From assembly GCA_032622095.1 (NCBI GenBank), contig CP136064.1, positions 260,011,863-260,075,862 of the forward strand: a DNA stretch of 64,000 nt, given 5' to 3'. Every line of letters starts with the position of its first letter. Within the stretch, counting starts at the first letter, position 1. Shown here in pieces: positions 21,701 to 28,449 of this stretch. The notes beneath the pieces were generated by a model. The model was not told the origin of the DNA. It made no database searches and saw nothing but the letters and a program-made list of their open reading frames with translations. Source of the DNA: Siphonodentalium dalli. Lineage: Eukaryota > Mollusca > Scaphopoda > Gadilida > Siphonodentaliidae. Position numbers and translations under genes: made by a program.

Positions 21701-22592
21701 TATAGAAATTAGAATGTACTCATTCAGGCCTTAAAATCCATCAAAATTTGCGAGAATTAATTTACATTACTCGTATTTAAATTCACACAGTACTATTTTT
21801 CGCGCACCCATCTGTGCGAATTTAAAACTGAGCGAAAAATATTACGACTGCCAAGTTTAATCTAAACCACAATCCATAGGAAATACAAGAGGGCTATGTT
21901 GCTGAGTTTACATATATAAGAACGGTTGAATAGACAAATACGCATATATATGTATGCATATATTTACATTCGGCCAACCACTATCAAGACCATTGCTCAC
22001 AATGCCAAGCTACAAATCATGGTAACATAGACATTGTTGAAATGCTTTTACATGAAATACTAATATTCCAGGTCACCACAAAATTATGATGTATGTAGTT
22101 ACTAGTTTATTGCATACAATATGTAAATCCACCGCGATGGTGTTTAATATACACATATACTATCTCCAGCAATGACTAAGAACCGAAACTGTCATCAGCT
22201 GCAAAATATACGAAAATATCACAGAAATATTACGAAAATATTTTTGTCAGTTTTGAAATCGCGCAGCTAGGTGCGCAAATTTAAAATGAGCGAATTCAAA
22301 ACTGAGCAAAAAATAGTACGCAGCAAATTTAAATACGAGTAAAGTATACCATTTCAGCTGCTTTTACGAGAATCAAACTGAGAATTAAGATTCTGAGTCT
22401 CGTCAGATTGTAAGCCCTATAATTTTAAGCAGAATTCTAAGTACATTGACCAACTTACTTGCATGCTCCTTGCTTGCACGCTGGTGTGTTTATTCTGTAG
22501 GCCGTACAAACATTTTCTTCTGTAATTTCACCAAAGTTGACAGACTTGGCCCACTCCCAGGCAGCTTTATCAAGCTGAGGCTTCGGTGGCAT
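552..22592 (-). CDS. USP48: USP48-like ubiquitin carboxyl-terminal hydrolase, 5' part (11 coding exons, continues past left edge)
   Basis: This deubiquitinase (peptidase family C19) removes ubiquitin from proteins. Coding exons on the minus strand are 22592-22459, 20650-20530, 17542-17483, 16390-16324, 12449-12377, 11328-11271, 6784-6660, 5467-5359, 3868-3735, 2827-2745 and 746-552. Together they give 386 codons with the frame kept at every GT-AG junction. The order matches USP48 as I know it: an N-terminus [16 protein letters not shown], then a RNCKGNP segment, the Cys box [13 protein letters not shown] with Cys at residue 98 (also Cys98 in human USP48), [17 protein letters not shown], a two-CxxC zinc finger, and the His box [11 protein letters not shown] near residue 346. 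Human USP48 is about 1,035 residues, so the end of the USP domain, the DUSP domains and the ubiquitin-like tail should lie left of the window. Introns 1-10 range from roughly 0.9 to 4.5 kb and are mostly mobile DNA. The assignment rests on remembered family sequence, not on a search. Confidence 0.93.
747..1254. other. Intron 10 of USP48, part without a recognised element
   Basis: AT-rich intron sequence between exon 11 and the first repeat block. I see no coding exon or structured repeat here. Confidence 0.5.
1255..1900. repeat. Two diverged copies of a short interspersed repeat
   Basis: CCCCCATTCAAATAAA followed by AGTATTCATTGAAATGG and then a small AATAAGTTCAACAAA hairpin occurs at about 1268-1470 and again at about 1685-1890, each followed by CCACCAAGTGAACCACTC. 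An inverted relative lies at 12110-12345. The family is unknown. Confidence 0.55.
1904..2170. mobile_element. MITE with internal CCAATGCATTCTC hairpins
   Basis: It starts TTGACCCTTTCATGATGGGAG and ends CCAGTCATGGAATGGTTAA, so the ends are roughly inverted and TTAA-like. Inside are two degenerate versions of the CCAATGCATTCTC...GAGAATGCATTGG hairpin. The same outer ends frame the nested element at 7.5-11.2 kb. Confidence 0.55.
2254..2695. mobile_element. GAATGAGG-family MITE, copy A
   Basis: The ends are inverted copies of AAGYCTNGAAATANTGTGTC followed by TGACATTTGCAGAATGAGG and CCCAGAGGGTGAATTT. Each end is itself a hairpin. It lies in intron 10, 50 bases from the exon 10 donor. No ORF is credible. 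Confidence 0.75.
2745..2827 (-). CDS. USP48: USP48 coding exon 10
   Basis: The exon encodes [20 protein letters not shown] and QKYMRCT, matching the vertebrate TGHKKKLNTYIGFSEILDM region. The acceptor is TTTTCAG|AA and the donor ACAG|GTATGT, leaving in phase 1. Confidence 0.92.
2985..3022. repeat. Short tandem repeat CACACCAGCCTGTT
   Basis: About three units of a 14-base motif lie in intron 9 sequence next to exon 10. Confidence 0.7.
3160..3310. repeat. Long hairpin in USP48 intron 9
   Basis: TGGGGTGGAATAGCG...GTGGGGTCTTTTGAACAG is repeated in inverted orientation as CTGCTCAAAAGACCCCAC...CGCTATTC around a short loop near 3230-3245. It is probably another MITE. The right side continues with CACCATGTCAGCACAATTC-type direct repeats to about 3500. 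Confidence 0.6.
3735..3868 (-). CDS. USP48: USP48 coding exon 9 (second zinc-finger half)
   Basis: The exon encodes [18 protein letters not shown], the second CxxC of the finger, then [15 protein letters not shown]. The acceptor is ATTTTAG|GA. The donor AT|GTATGT was preferred over a second GT four bases on because it alone keeps frame into exon 10. Confidence 0.93.
4195..4415 (+). mobile_element. SINE-like repeat with (GATA) tail
   Basis: It contains CTGCGTGAAACAACGAAAGC followed by ACGTTAAAGATCCCA, a block I recall as a shared SINE module in molluscs and related animals. It ends in AGAGATAGATAGA. The box A/B head is not clear, so it may be truncated. This is family memory, not a search result. 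Confidence 0.45.
4889..5343. mobile_element. GAATGAGG-family MITE, copy B
   Basis: The inverted ends AAGGCCTGAAAATGGTGCAG and its counterpart at 5343 flank two long hairpins with AGGTCCCCAGAAGGTGA and GGGGACCTCATTCTGC. It includes an internal A-run near 5131. It sits in intron 8 and stops about 15 bases from the exon 8 donor. Confidence 0.7.
5359..5467 (-). CDS. USP48: USP48 coding exon 8 (first zinc-finger half)
   Basis: The exon encodes the first CxxC (CQTC) of the USP finger, then [20 protein letters not shown], very close to vertebrate [20 protein letters not shown]. The acceptor is TTTGTAG|AT and the donor CAG|GTATGT. A MITE ends only about 15 bases past the donor. Confidence 0.96.
5542..6193. 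mobile_element. TTAA-flanked piggyBac-type MITE with about 90-bp TIRs
   Basis: It starts CCCTTTCAGTGCCAAGTC and ends with the exact inverse GGCACTGAAAGGG, with TTAA on both sides (5538-5541, 6194-6197). TIR similarity extends about 90 bases through ATCAACCCATATTTCCTTG. Two inner palindromes follow: GGAAAGAGCTCTAAGAGCTC near 5635-5660 and a longer one at 5965-6085. TTAA targets with CCC ends are typical of piggyBac. It lies in USP48 intron 7 and carries no transposase. Confidence 0.8.
6660..6784 (-). CDS. USP48: USP48 coding exon 7
   Basis: The exon encodes [15 protein letters not shown] and on to [14 protein letters not shown], completing the QQDAQEF box and entering the finger. The acceptor is CAACAG|GA and the donor AA|GTGAGT. 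The intron on its upstream side (6785-11270) holds the 3.4 kb nested TIR element. Confidence 0.95.
6981..7089. mobile_element. Half copy of the CAGTAATGCC hairpin MITE
   Basis: AATGGCAACAAGCCATATTT through GGGCATTACTGTA matches the right arm of the complete hairpins at 15445-15661 and 18006-18148. The left arm is missing. Confidence 0.7.
7243..7325. repeat. Small hairpin, AGGTCTGGAC arms
   Basis: TTAGGTCTGGAC and its inverse GTCCAGACCTAA are separated by about 20 bases. Weaker pairing extends outward (ACAAAAATCGTCC / GGACTTGTTTTGT). Possibly a short MITE in intron 6. Confidence 0.55.
7521..11206. mobile_element. MITE split by a nested element (host parts 7521-7682 and 11110-11206)
   Basis: The left part runs from ACTTTCATGACTGGAGCTCC through an intact CCAATGCATTCTC hairpin. 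The right part resumes mid-hairpin with TGCGTGACTCCCTATGGGAG and ends CATCATGAAAGGGTTAA. Joined, they match the element at 1904-2170. The 3.4 kb insert broke the second hairpin at its TATA centre. Confidence 0.65.
7683..11105. mobile_element. 3.4 kb TIR element with CG-rich subterminal arrays, nested
   Basis: The ends are inverted: CACACCTTCTCAAAA at the left, CAGACCTTCTCAAAA at the right read from the other strand, with GGCCCTT shared just inside. TATA flanks both sides. Subterminal zones (7714-7910, 10880-11085) hold many ACGACCGCGTTG / CAACGCGGTCGTAACG words, which stand out against the AT-rich interior. Three copies of ACTGCGTTGAAGTTTAACGC lie at 7825-7890. The interior repeats itself: about 7930-8300 resembles 9720-10080, 8815-9020 resembles 10410-10600, and 8945-9120 resembles 9155-9340. 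No recognisable transposase, so it is a non-autonomous element of unknown superfamily. Confidence 0.7.
11271..11328 (-). CDS. USP48: USP48 coding exon 6
   Basis: A 58-base exon encoding [19 protein letters not shown], the first half of the conserved GLDTGQQQDAQEF box. The acceptor is TATGCAG|GT and the donor CAG|GTAAGT, leaving in phase 0. Confidence 0.95.
11330..12109. other. Intron 5 of USP48, no clear element
   Basis: AT-rich intron sequence. The stretch near 11610-12100 (GAGTTATCATCCAAATAATTT ... GACAGACAGATGCACAGAC) resembles old interspersed repeat sequence, but I cannot define ends. Confidence 0.4.
12110..12345. repeat. Inverted relative of the repeat at 1255-1900
   Basis: AGATAATAAGTTCAACAAA forms a hairpin with TTGATGAACTTATTATCT at about 12134-12185. 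It is followed by AATGAATAATAGACCATTCA, which is the inverse of a motif near 1725. It lies 30 bases from exon 5. Confidence 0.5.
12377..12449 (-). CDS. USP48: USP48 coding exon 5
   Basis: The exon encodes [19 protein letters not shown] and YSRR, corresponding to the vertebrate YEPQTICEHLQYLFALLQ segment of the USP thumb. The acceptor is GTTATAG|AT and the donor AG|GTATGT. The 3.9 kb intron before it (12450-16323) holds the large minisatellite. Confidence 0.92.
12632..15317. repeat. 49-bp minisatellite array with 65-bp variant units, in USP48 intron 4
   Basis: About 50 head-to-tail units of 49 bases (TCCGGTTCTTCCGGTATTGA continuing TATGTAATTTGGTATGTG and a GTACAATG tail) fill 2.7 kb. Variant units of 65 bases carry a 16-base insertion with CACTCACTTCATTTG. 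Two such variants sit near 13515-13600, a cluster lies between 13889 and 14500, and more are near 14981, 15095 and 15303. A 293-base higher-order block (3 x 65 + 2 x 49) is repeated identically at 13958 and 14251. Substitutions are few (GG/GT, GGG/GGA/GAA), so the array was recently homogenised. The unit is not a multiple of three, and all three minus frames stay open over long stretches, which explains the long ORFs here. Confidence 0.97.
15445..15661. mobile_element. CAGTAATGCC hairpin MITE, full copy
   Basis: A near-perfect 217-base palindrome. TACAGTAATGCCCTAAGTAA at the left is inverted at the right as TTACTTAAGGCATTACTGTA, around a central GAGCTCTTGGCGAGAGCTT loop. Flanking TA suggests a TA target, but the superfamily is uncertain. 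Confidence 0.85.
15885..16269. mobile_element. GAATGAGG-family MITE, copy C
   Basis: The inverted ends CCTGGATATAGTGTGTCTGA and its counterpart ending near 16269 enclose degenerate hairpins around AATTCACCRTCTGGGAACC. It ends about 55 bases before the exon 4 side of the intron. Confidence 0.7.
16324..16390 (-). CDS. USP48: USP48 coding exon 4
   Basis: The exon encodes [15 protein letters not shown] and KEPDDNE, matching the VWFLNLELRQALY stretch that follows the Cys box in vertebrate USP48. The acceptor is GATTTCAG|CT and the donor AGG|GTATGT. It leaves in phase 1. Confidence 0.9.
16460..16705 (+). repeat. Interspersed repeat with GGACAGACGGACGG tail and hairpin end
   Basis: The right end reads GGATGGCTGGACAGACGG, then ATTCCAGTATACCCC and a CCCCACCACAAC/GTTGTGGGGGG hairpin. 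That is a tail type I recall from many marine invertebrate repeats. The left boundary is uncertain. It lies in USP48 intron 3. Confidence 0.5.
17011..17284. repeat. Inverted-end repeat with GGGCGGAATAAAAGTA core
   Basis: TCGGTATCCAAATAA near 17013 is inverted as TTATTTGGATCCCGA near 17270. The core has two direct copies of AGTAGGGGGTGGAAAA about 52 bases apart. The core word GGCGGAATAAA recurs in the element at 26998-27386. Confidence 0.5.
17483..17542 (-). CDS. USP48: USP48 coding exon 3 (catalytic Cys box)
   Basis: A 60-base exon encoding [20 protein letters not shown], residues 86-105. The nucleophile Cys is residue 98. The acceptor is TTTTCAG|GG and the donor CAG|GTCAGT, both phase 0. 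A MITE begins 41 bases upstream of the acceptor on the coding strand. Confidence 0.96.
17584..17993. mobile_element. GAATGAGG-family MITE, copy D
   Basis: The ends are AAGCCGGAGAATAGTGTG at the left and the inverse of AAGCCTGAGTTTAGTGCG at the right. Inner hairpins carry CCCAGAGG and the GGGACCTCATTCTGCAAATG motif. It lies in intron 2, 41 bases from exon 3. Confidence 0.75.
18006..18148. mobile_element. CAGTAATGCC hairpin MITE, shorter copy
   Basis: TACAGTAATGCCCAAAGTAA is inverted as TTACTTTGGGCATTACTGTA. The left arm is shortened relative to the copy at 15445. It directly follows MITE copy D. Confidence 0.8.
18340..18747. mobile_element. TTAA-flanked piggyBac-type MITE (twin-hairpin family), copy 1
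   Basis: It starts CCCTTTACCCAACAG and ends TTGTTGGGTAAAGGG with TTAA on both sides. It contains a CCAATGCATTCTC hairpin, TTCTTACATTCTTT-type spacer and half of a second hairpin. The unique arm with CAATGAACCGGTTCCAATGA is toward the right, so it is inverted relative to the copies at 19888 and 42396. Confidence 0.85.
18985..19085 (+). mobile_element. tRNA-derived SINE-like fragment
   Basis: GGTCGCTCAGCTGGTAATG resembles a Pol III box A. TTTGATTCCAG about 60 bases on resembles a weak box B. Sequence to about 19250 may be the SINE body. No clean tRNA fold was drawn. Confidence 0.35.
19086..19556. other. Intron 2 of USP48, no clear element
   Basis: Possible SINE body up to about 19250, then AT-rich intron sequence with no structure I can define. 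Confidence 0.4.
19557..19806. mobile_element. GAATGAGG-family MITE, copy E (compact)
   Basis: Clean inverted ends AGCCTTGAAATANGGTGTC and two adjoining hairpins with AGGGTGAATTTGGTGATGC and GGGGACCTCATTCTGC. At 250 bases it lacks the middle spacer seen in the longer copies, so it is the minimal form. Confidence 0.85.
19888..20346. mobile_element. TTAA-flanked piggyBac-type MITE (twin-hairpin family), copy 2
   Basis: It starts CCCTTTACCCAACAAAACGG and ends CTGTTGGGTAAAGGG between TTAA sites (19884-19887, 20347-20350). Two complete CCAATGCATTCTC hairpins flank a TTCTTACATTCTTTAACAA spacer. Confidence 0.88.
20530..20650 (-). CDS. USP48: USP48 coding exon 2
   Basis: The exon encodes residues 45-85, including [18 protein letters not shown] and the ERR that precedes the catalytic box. 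The acceptor is ATCAAG|G and the donor CAG|GTATGT. It enters with one base completing codon 45 and leaves in phase 0. Confidence 0.92.
21229..21650. mobile_element. GAATGAGG-family MITE, copy F
   Basis: The left end ACCTTGAAAAAGTGTGTCTG, inner CCCCAGAGGGTGAATGTAG and the right CCTCATTCTGCAAATGTCAG define a diverged copy in intron 1. The right terminal bases are eroded. Confidence 0.65.
21767..22342. mobile_element. TTACTCGTATTTAAATTC TIR element, copy T1
   Basis: The left end TTACTCGTATTTAAATTCAC is inverted at the right as AATTTAAATACGAGTAA, with subterminal ACTGAGCGAAAAATA and AATTTAAAACTGAGCG repeats in both orientations. There is no transposase. It sits in USP48 intron 1. Confidence 0.75.
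22459..22592 (-). CDS. USP48: USP48 coding exon 1 (start codon)
   Basis: The exon encodes residues 1-44 plus two bases of codon 45. The ATG at 22592-22590 was chosen because [14 protein letters not shown] aligns with the vertebrate USP48 start (MAPRLQLEKAAWRW). The donor is AA|GTAAGT. The frame stays open upstream for another 11 codons to an acceptor-like AG at 22629-22628, so the start lies inside a larger exon. Confidence 0.9.
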
Positions 22593-22717
22593 TGAACTCT
22601 TTGATGGTGGCCAATCCTGACATATATCTAATGGAAAAATAAAGAAAAGTAAACAAGCTGAGGCTTCGTTGGCATTGAACTATTTTAATGGTTGCCAACC
22701 CAGACATATATCTAATG
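22571..22717 (-). repeat. Tandem duplication of the USP48 start region (83-bp period)
   Basis: The block 22571-22653 covers codons 1-7, the ATG, the 35-base leader and the acceptor-like run. It is repeated at 22654-22717 and continues after the hAT-type insertion at 23797-23830. The upstream copy also has an ATG (MPTKPQL), followed 15 codons later by TAG. Confidence 0.85.
22593..22632 (-). promoter_or_regulatory. USP48: Probable 5'UTR exon piece with an acceptor-like site upstream of the USP48 ATG
   Basis: On the minus strand a pyrimidine-rich run ending in CCATTAG (AG at 22629-22628) sits 35 bases before the ATG. That is what a 3' splice site of a 5'UTR intron would look like. If it is used, the promoter and first non-coding exon lie farther upstream, beyond the duplicated block and the hAT-type insertions. 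Only a transcript would settle this. Confidence 0.4.
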
Positions 22718-23796
22718 CAGGGTTTCCACCAGGGGAAAATAAATGAGGCCCTATTGGGCGAATATATGAAGCCGACGGGACGACATTGGTTCATCCCATC
22801 AGGAGATTATCACTGAAAAGTTGTCATTTCCTTGCACCTGAAATACTCATAAAGCAACCCAAAGCTACATGTATGTATATTACGCACGTTGATCATTTCC
22901 GTGGGTGCATTAATTCTGTTGATGGTACCCAGAGCATTGATCATGAAATTATGCACGTGATACTGATTGAAGACTAAATAAATGAACAAGCTACAAGTTA
23001 CAGTGCTTACAAATTTATAAGATTCCAACACAGACAGGTATTTTTAAACACTAAAAAGTGTCTATGCATTGACCAATAATGCCTTGCAAGAGGAATTGAA
23101 TTAAGTATTTCCAAAAATATCAACAGGTAGCTTTCGTGAAAATGAAACCGAAAGGATATATTCTGTCTATCGTAAAACTATTTGTGTGCTGTGACGTCAT
23201 ACTGCAGAAGATATTTATAGTGGTGTAGTATGAATGGTATTGGAAATCATTCAAACTCGGAATGCGTAGCTTGTTCAATAGTTTTAGCCCCCGTGTTATG
23301 AAATATAATTGAGTTTTGGTGGGAAATGCGAACACGTGCTTCGTTGTACATGTGTTAGTGCTTAGGGGCCCCACGCGGGATAATGAAAGTATTATTGACC
23401 GTACTTTGGACTTTATCTCCATATTGGGGGATATGGTTTTTGCTTGGGATCTCCGAGCGTGAGTAGTTTCGTCCACAGAAATCCCATGGAGTCCAGCATT
23501 CTTTGTTGTTACCACGACAATTTCATATGTGTATTACGCGGTATACAATTACAATTAACATCTCTATTTGACCGTACACCAAACACTTTTAGTTCAAAGG
23601 GTTACACTGTACATACTGTGCTCAATTGACCCACATTTTCACCAGTATTCTGTTTAACCCTCAAACTCCTGTTGCAGTCAGATTCTTTATACGATTGATT
23701 GCTATTGACTTTAGGTACATGTATGTCTCAAACATATCATCAGTGAGTGGAATGAGGCAGTTACACGGACGGTGAGCCGTAGTAACAGAAACCCTG
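22718..23796. mobile_element. hAT-type non-autonomous element 1, 8-bp target duplication
   Basis: The left end CAGGGTTTCC and right end GAAACCCTG are inverted. Exact 8-base duplications ATCTAATG flank it at 22710-22717 and 23797-23804. Removing it restores the sequence of the downstream duplicate. CAGGG ends with 8-bp duplications are characteristic of hAT. An open 131-codon frame inside (minus strand, 23515-23120) resembles no transposase I know. Confidence 0.88.
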
Positions 23797-23831
23797 ATCT
23801 AATGGAAAAATAGAGAAATGTGAAACTACTA

Positions 23832-25139
23832 TAGTGCTGGGACTGTTGGGGTTTTTTCCTAACCGGTTAACCACGGGCATTAACCTAACCATAACCGATT
23901 GACCGTGACCAGCATTACCCTAAGTATGAGATTGAATACACTGGTCACGATATCGGCAAAACAAGTGTTCATTACATGTCCCGGAAACATTGATATACAT
24001 GCGATCACAAACGATGTATTGGTCGTACAATGCGTTCCCGCTACGGCGATCAAATAGTGGTAAATGTGTTATAAATTAGTTAAGTTTTGAGCCAAAACAA
24101 ACAAATATAATATATTATCAGTGGTGCGCTAGTATATCGATGTTTACGGGAGTTCCGCAAGTGCTGCATAAATAACGCTTGCTTGCAAAACCTTCAGCGA
24201 TGAAATATAGTTCCTCCCTCATGTATTATATCCTGGGCACGATTAGCCCAAACAAGGCACTGAAGGTACCGTAGGTATACTGTTGTTTAGTAATGTTTAC
24301 TAGTGTTTGGGTATAGGCAGGTATGTATTAATCACAGTGGCTACACGATGTTACTTCAATTATTTAATAAACAAATTCAAACAAAATTAAATCGTTGTGA
24401 TTCATTACGCAAGCCCCAGCCAGTGTTTAGGAAATAAAGTTATCGAACACATCACTAGATATACATGTACTCTAGAGTTCCCAGTAGGCCTATGTGTTTT
24501 TTCTGGATGTGCGACTTCATATTGGATGTTGATCCAGAATAAACGAATAGCGTTCGGCAGGCCTTGCATATATACCGCCCATTTCTTCTTCTTTCGGTCA
24601 TCTTCAATTAGGACTATATGTCCCCAAACATTCGATTTCCGTTTTTGTAGGTCTTCTGTCATCGCTTTGAGACAAACTAATGGTAATGACAGGGGGGCAG
24701 TTTCAAGAAAACAGACATACTATTGATGACGTAGTCTAGACTTGATTTCTTTGATGTATGCCGCGTTGCGCGTGCAGCTGGAACGTCATGTAATGCCGCC
24801 AATGGAAATTGGCATTGAATGTGTAGCAAGTGATTCACAGACTGGCTAAGAGTGTAGTTGTTGGTTTTATGTCTAGAAAAGCTGCCGGTGATCAAACAGG
24901 CATGTGTTGTGGGGTATATGAATACACAATCAACTGTCCAAATCGCTTCTAAGCGGCTTCTTATTACTTACTCTCGTTACTTAAACTTCCGTAAATGATT
25001 TCGGCAACATTTACACGGAGTACTACGATGATAGTACGATCGTTATCAATATTACGGTTATCCGGTTGTGGCCTCCTCCAACCGGTTGACACGCATAACC
25101 GAACCGTAACCGGTTATCCGGACGACCGTCCTAGCACTA
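23832..25139. mobile_element. hAT-type non-autonomous element 2, 8-bp target duplication
   Basis: The ends TAGTGCTGGGAC and GTCCTAGCACTA are inverted. AACTACTA occurs exactly on both sides (23824-23831, 25140-25147). Subterminal AACCGGTTAACC-type words recur at both ends. No recognisable transposase in 1.3 kb. Confidence 0.88.
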
Positions 25140-25147
25140 AACTACTA

Positions 25148-26091
25148 CTAAAATAGGCCTGATTTTTTAAATGGATATGATGGCTCTTTTGTACCTACAA
25201 ATTATGACTACTTAAATGGACATGACTTGTTCAAATCCAAAAATTATGTATACATTTGGTAAGAGGTATCTCAAAACATACTAATATGGAAGATTCCCGA
25301 ACAAATTTGTTGATACAGATTGAAAATATGTGATTTGTTACTGATATCTTTTTTATAAATTTTATTGTTTCCTTTGTAGCGCACAGGACAACCATAAACG
25401 TTGGCACCCAATCCAACGCGACAACTTCGAGCTGACCTGCGCACAGCACTACCTGAAGGCATTCCCACATTCAGGTTGTCTGTCTAGATATAGCGATCTG
25501 AATTTTGTAACCCAGAGTGGAATCGAACTCACATGGATATTCTCGTGGAGAAGTTTCCACCTGACAAGGGCAGCCCTCATTATTGACTACGCCAATTTGA
25601 CAGCAATGCCGAAGCCATTTTCTGAAGCAAACTGGGCCATGGCAAAAGGTTGCCATAGCAGATTGCCGAAGCCAAACTGTCTGAATTAAGAGGGCTGCAA
25701 GGGACCTATTCATAGTGCCACAACTCTTCGTCTTAAAATTAAAATATAAACATGGAATTTACCCCCTGCACTATTAATTTGGGGCTGCACTTTAATTTGG
25801 AGCCCAAGAGTATTATAATTATTTTAGTCTCATAATTTAGTGACATAGCTAGTGACGTTCCGATGATCGGAATTGACCATTGGCCGATGATAATAGCCCA
25901 TCGGATATTAATATTATCTCGCAGTTGAACACCGGCTTTTATAAACTGCCAAAAAAAAAATCCATTATGGTGCAATAATCCATTATAACGGTGAAAAATG
26001 TTTTAAACTCCATTAATTTGGCGTCCGGAATGATTTTATTGCTGCAGAGTTGTAGCTGAGTATGTTATTTATAGGAAACAGGTGATGTATG
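25148..26091. other. Intergenic; possible tRNA-derived SINE piece on the minus strand
   Basis: On the minus strand GAGTTCGATTCCACTCTGGG near 25499-25520 looks like a Pol III box B. A stem GTGGAAACTTCTCCAC lies just before it. A box A is not convincing. The rest of the stretch shows nothing I recognise. Confidence 0.35.
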
Positions 26092-27448
26092 CAGGGTTTC
26101 CGCTACTACGGCAGGCCGGCCGTCCAGCGGCCTCATTCCCCTCACCACACATTGACTAAATATTAGCCATAAAATAGCCAGACCTAGCTCAGACCCCTTT
26201 TTACACAGGACGAGCGATCACTGACACTGATGAATAAAGATTGCAAGGAATTCTCCACTTGGTGCCTGAATAAGACATGATCAGTAGCGCGGATCACATG
26301 CAGTTGTCTACACCATCCTGGGTAAAGCTTTGTCAGTGAATGTTTAGTAGTAATCAGCCTCTTGTATTTCAATTTACGCAAAGTCGCAACTTTTTGACCC
26401 ACTATTTCCCCTCAAAATGTGCATTATACATCGGTAAGTGATTAGGGAGGGGCTGAATTTAGAGCTACAGCCATGAACAAGGGAAGATCTAGCAGTCGCT
26501 GGGACGAACAGTGCAGACATTCCACCTCAAAACAACGTCTATATCAAAGAAATGTTTAATTAGAAATGAAACAATTATAATATTAATAGTTATTATCAGT
26601 GTATTTAATCTCTATTCTCCATCTGAGGAATGGCTTTTGATTTTACACCAAATTATTTTGATTGGTACTGTGAATAAAATACAAAGAAAGCATGCAGAAC
26701 ATGCGTAAAGCATGTGACATGAGCTCTGCTCATGACTTCACACTGGTTACTGCCAGAATGTACTTGCCACTGAGTGTTACAATCTGTCGGTTGCCAACGG
26801 CAGTAGTCCCTATGATGTTGGCTTAAATTGCTACTGTTATAAAAGTCAGTGTTTCCACTGTATATATATTGTGGTGCTTATTTGCTTTTAGTTCATTAAC
26901 TTGAGATAAAAGAAAGAAGATGTTTTAATTTGGTTGTCTCAATTGAGTGCAAGGAAATGTCTACTTTTCAGTCATAAACATCCGAATTTTCTCCCGATAC
27001 TCTTGAGTGCCTAATAAAAGTATAGGGTGGAATAATAGTACAAGTTGGAAAATGTCGCGTAACTGAATAATAGTACAGGGCGGAATAAACGTACAGACTG
27101 GAAATATTAGTACCATACATCCCAACAAAACGCACCATCTGACTGGTTTACTGATGCCATGTGACAGAAATAGTTTTGATGGATAGCCAGGTCTGTGAAT
27201 CTACAGTGTGCTGATCACTGTCAACAATCAGAGTTCATTTATCTATGAATAACACAATTTAAGATTGGTGAATTATTTCTTTTGGTTAATTTAATAAACG
27301 TACAGGACCAAATAACGATCGTACAAGTGGGAATTTTACCTCGTTTTAATAATCGCACATGTATGTTTATTAGGCACTCAAGAGTAGGGTGCTGGGTACA
27401 TGCTTCCCAAATACGGCCACATTCCCCCAACCCCTAGCGGAAACCCTG
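26092..27448. mobile_element. hAT-like element 3 (ends only)
   Basis: CAGGGTTTCCGCTA at the left is inverted at the right as TAGCGGAAACCCTG. The flanks (GATGTATG / CGTATGCC) share only GTATG, so the target duplication is eroded or absent. Another inverted-end element is nested at 26998-27386. Confidence 0.6.
26998..27386. mobile_element. Short TIR element nested in the hAT-like element
   Basis: TACTCTTGAGTGCCTAATAA at the left is inverted as TTATTAGGCACTCAAGAGTA at the right. The core has several AATAGTACAGGGCGGAATAA words, as in the repeat at 17011-17284. Confidence 0.65.
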
Positions 27449-28449
27449 CGTATGCCCAGTGTTTTTTGTTTGTTCTTTTATTTGAGATACGTTTGTCGTC
27501 CGACCATTTGGTAAAGTATTCATAACTAGTATCCCTATATTAGGAAATTGTACAGATTTATAAATTTTATTAAAAGCATATTTTTTGGAAATTTGTGTCT
27601 AGTAACTGTGCTCAAATGTGATGCAATTATGGAAAAACATTGTCAAAATTGATTTATTGCAGTATTTGATAATATCCCTGGTCAGGCTAGTGCACCAGTT
27701 AAATTTTATGATTGTTCAATGATATTGCTGCTTTGGTTTCCGAACAACTGCTTCATACATAACTTTTGCACTGGAGATTTGCATTGAAATCCCCATTCAA
27801 AATTGGTCACTTGAACTCCCACTTAAACATGTGAAAAATTACATTAAAATTTATTGAATTTCTTAGCACTAAGTTAGCTGGAATCATTACATTATCATGC
27901 ATCCACGCAACATTCTGCATTGAAGTTGATTTTGATTCAATTTCCAATGTCGGGCATAGGTCGAAAATAGGACATATCCAACTTAGCACAAGAAGCAATA
28001 AAATACGTTATATAAGACAAATGCATTTGATCAAATAAATTCTCTACATATATATTTCAGTAAAATTTTACCTATATAGGGGAAATGTGAAGTGAAATAA
28101 GTCTTTTTATCGAAATAAATTTGTCTTCAAAGCGAAAATCCGCGCATGCGCACAATTTTTTTTGTGAAGATTACAGATGGGACGTGCGATCAGCAATCCA
28201 GGCATCAGCACTTGTACGGGAGGCCGTTTTCACATGTATTGATAATTGGGACTTCAACGCAATTAATCGCTCAAGTGCAATTACTAACACCACGATTCAA
28301 TTAAGATTATAAAATCAGGGCATGTCTTGAAATATATTTTCTTCGCTAAATATAACATTCACATTTTCTCGCATTTCCTGAATCAAGTTTAAAGTATGTG
28401 TGGGCTAGACATGCATTGAACTGGATTAGTAACCACCTAGATGGTTTAC
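27449..28449. other. Intergenic, nothing recognised
   Basis: AT-rich sequence with no convincing exon, repeat or RNA gene. A stretch near 28140-28260 is less AT-rich and open for 63 codons, but has no recognisable motif. Confidence 0.4.

Noticed and set aside
23120-23515. 131-codon ORF within hAT-type element 1 as a transposase
   Set aside because: It lacks any hAT dimerisation or catalytic signature that I recognise and is far too short.
26084-27456. 8-bp target duplication for the third hAT-like element
   Set aside because: The flanks share only GTATG at shifted positions, so a clean duplication cannot be claimed.
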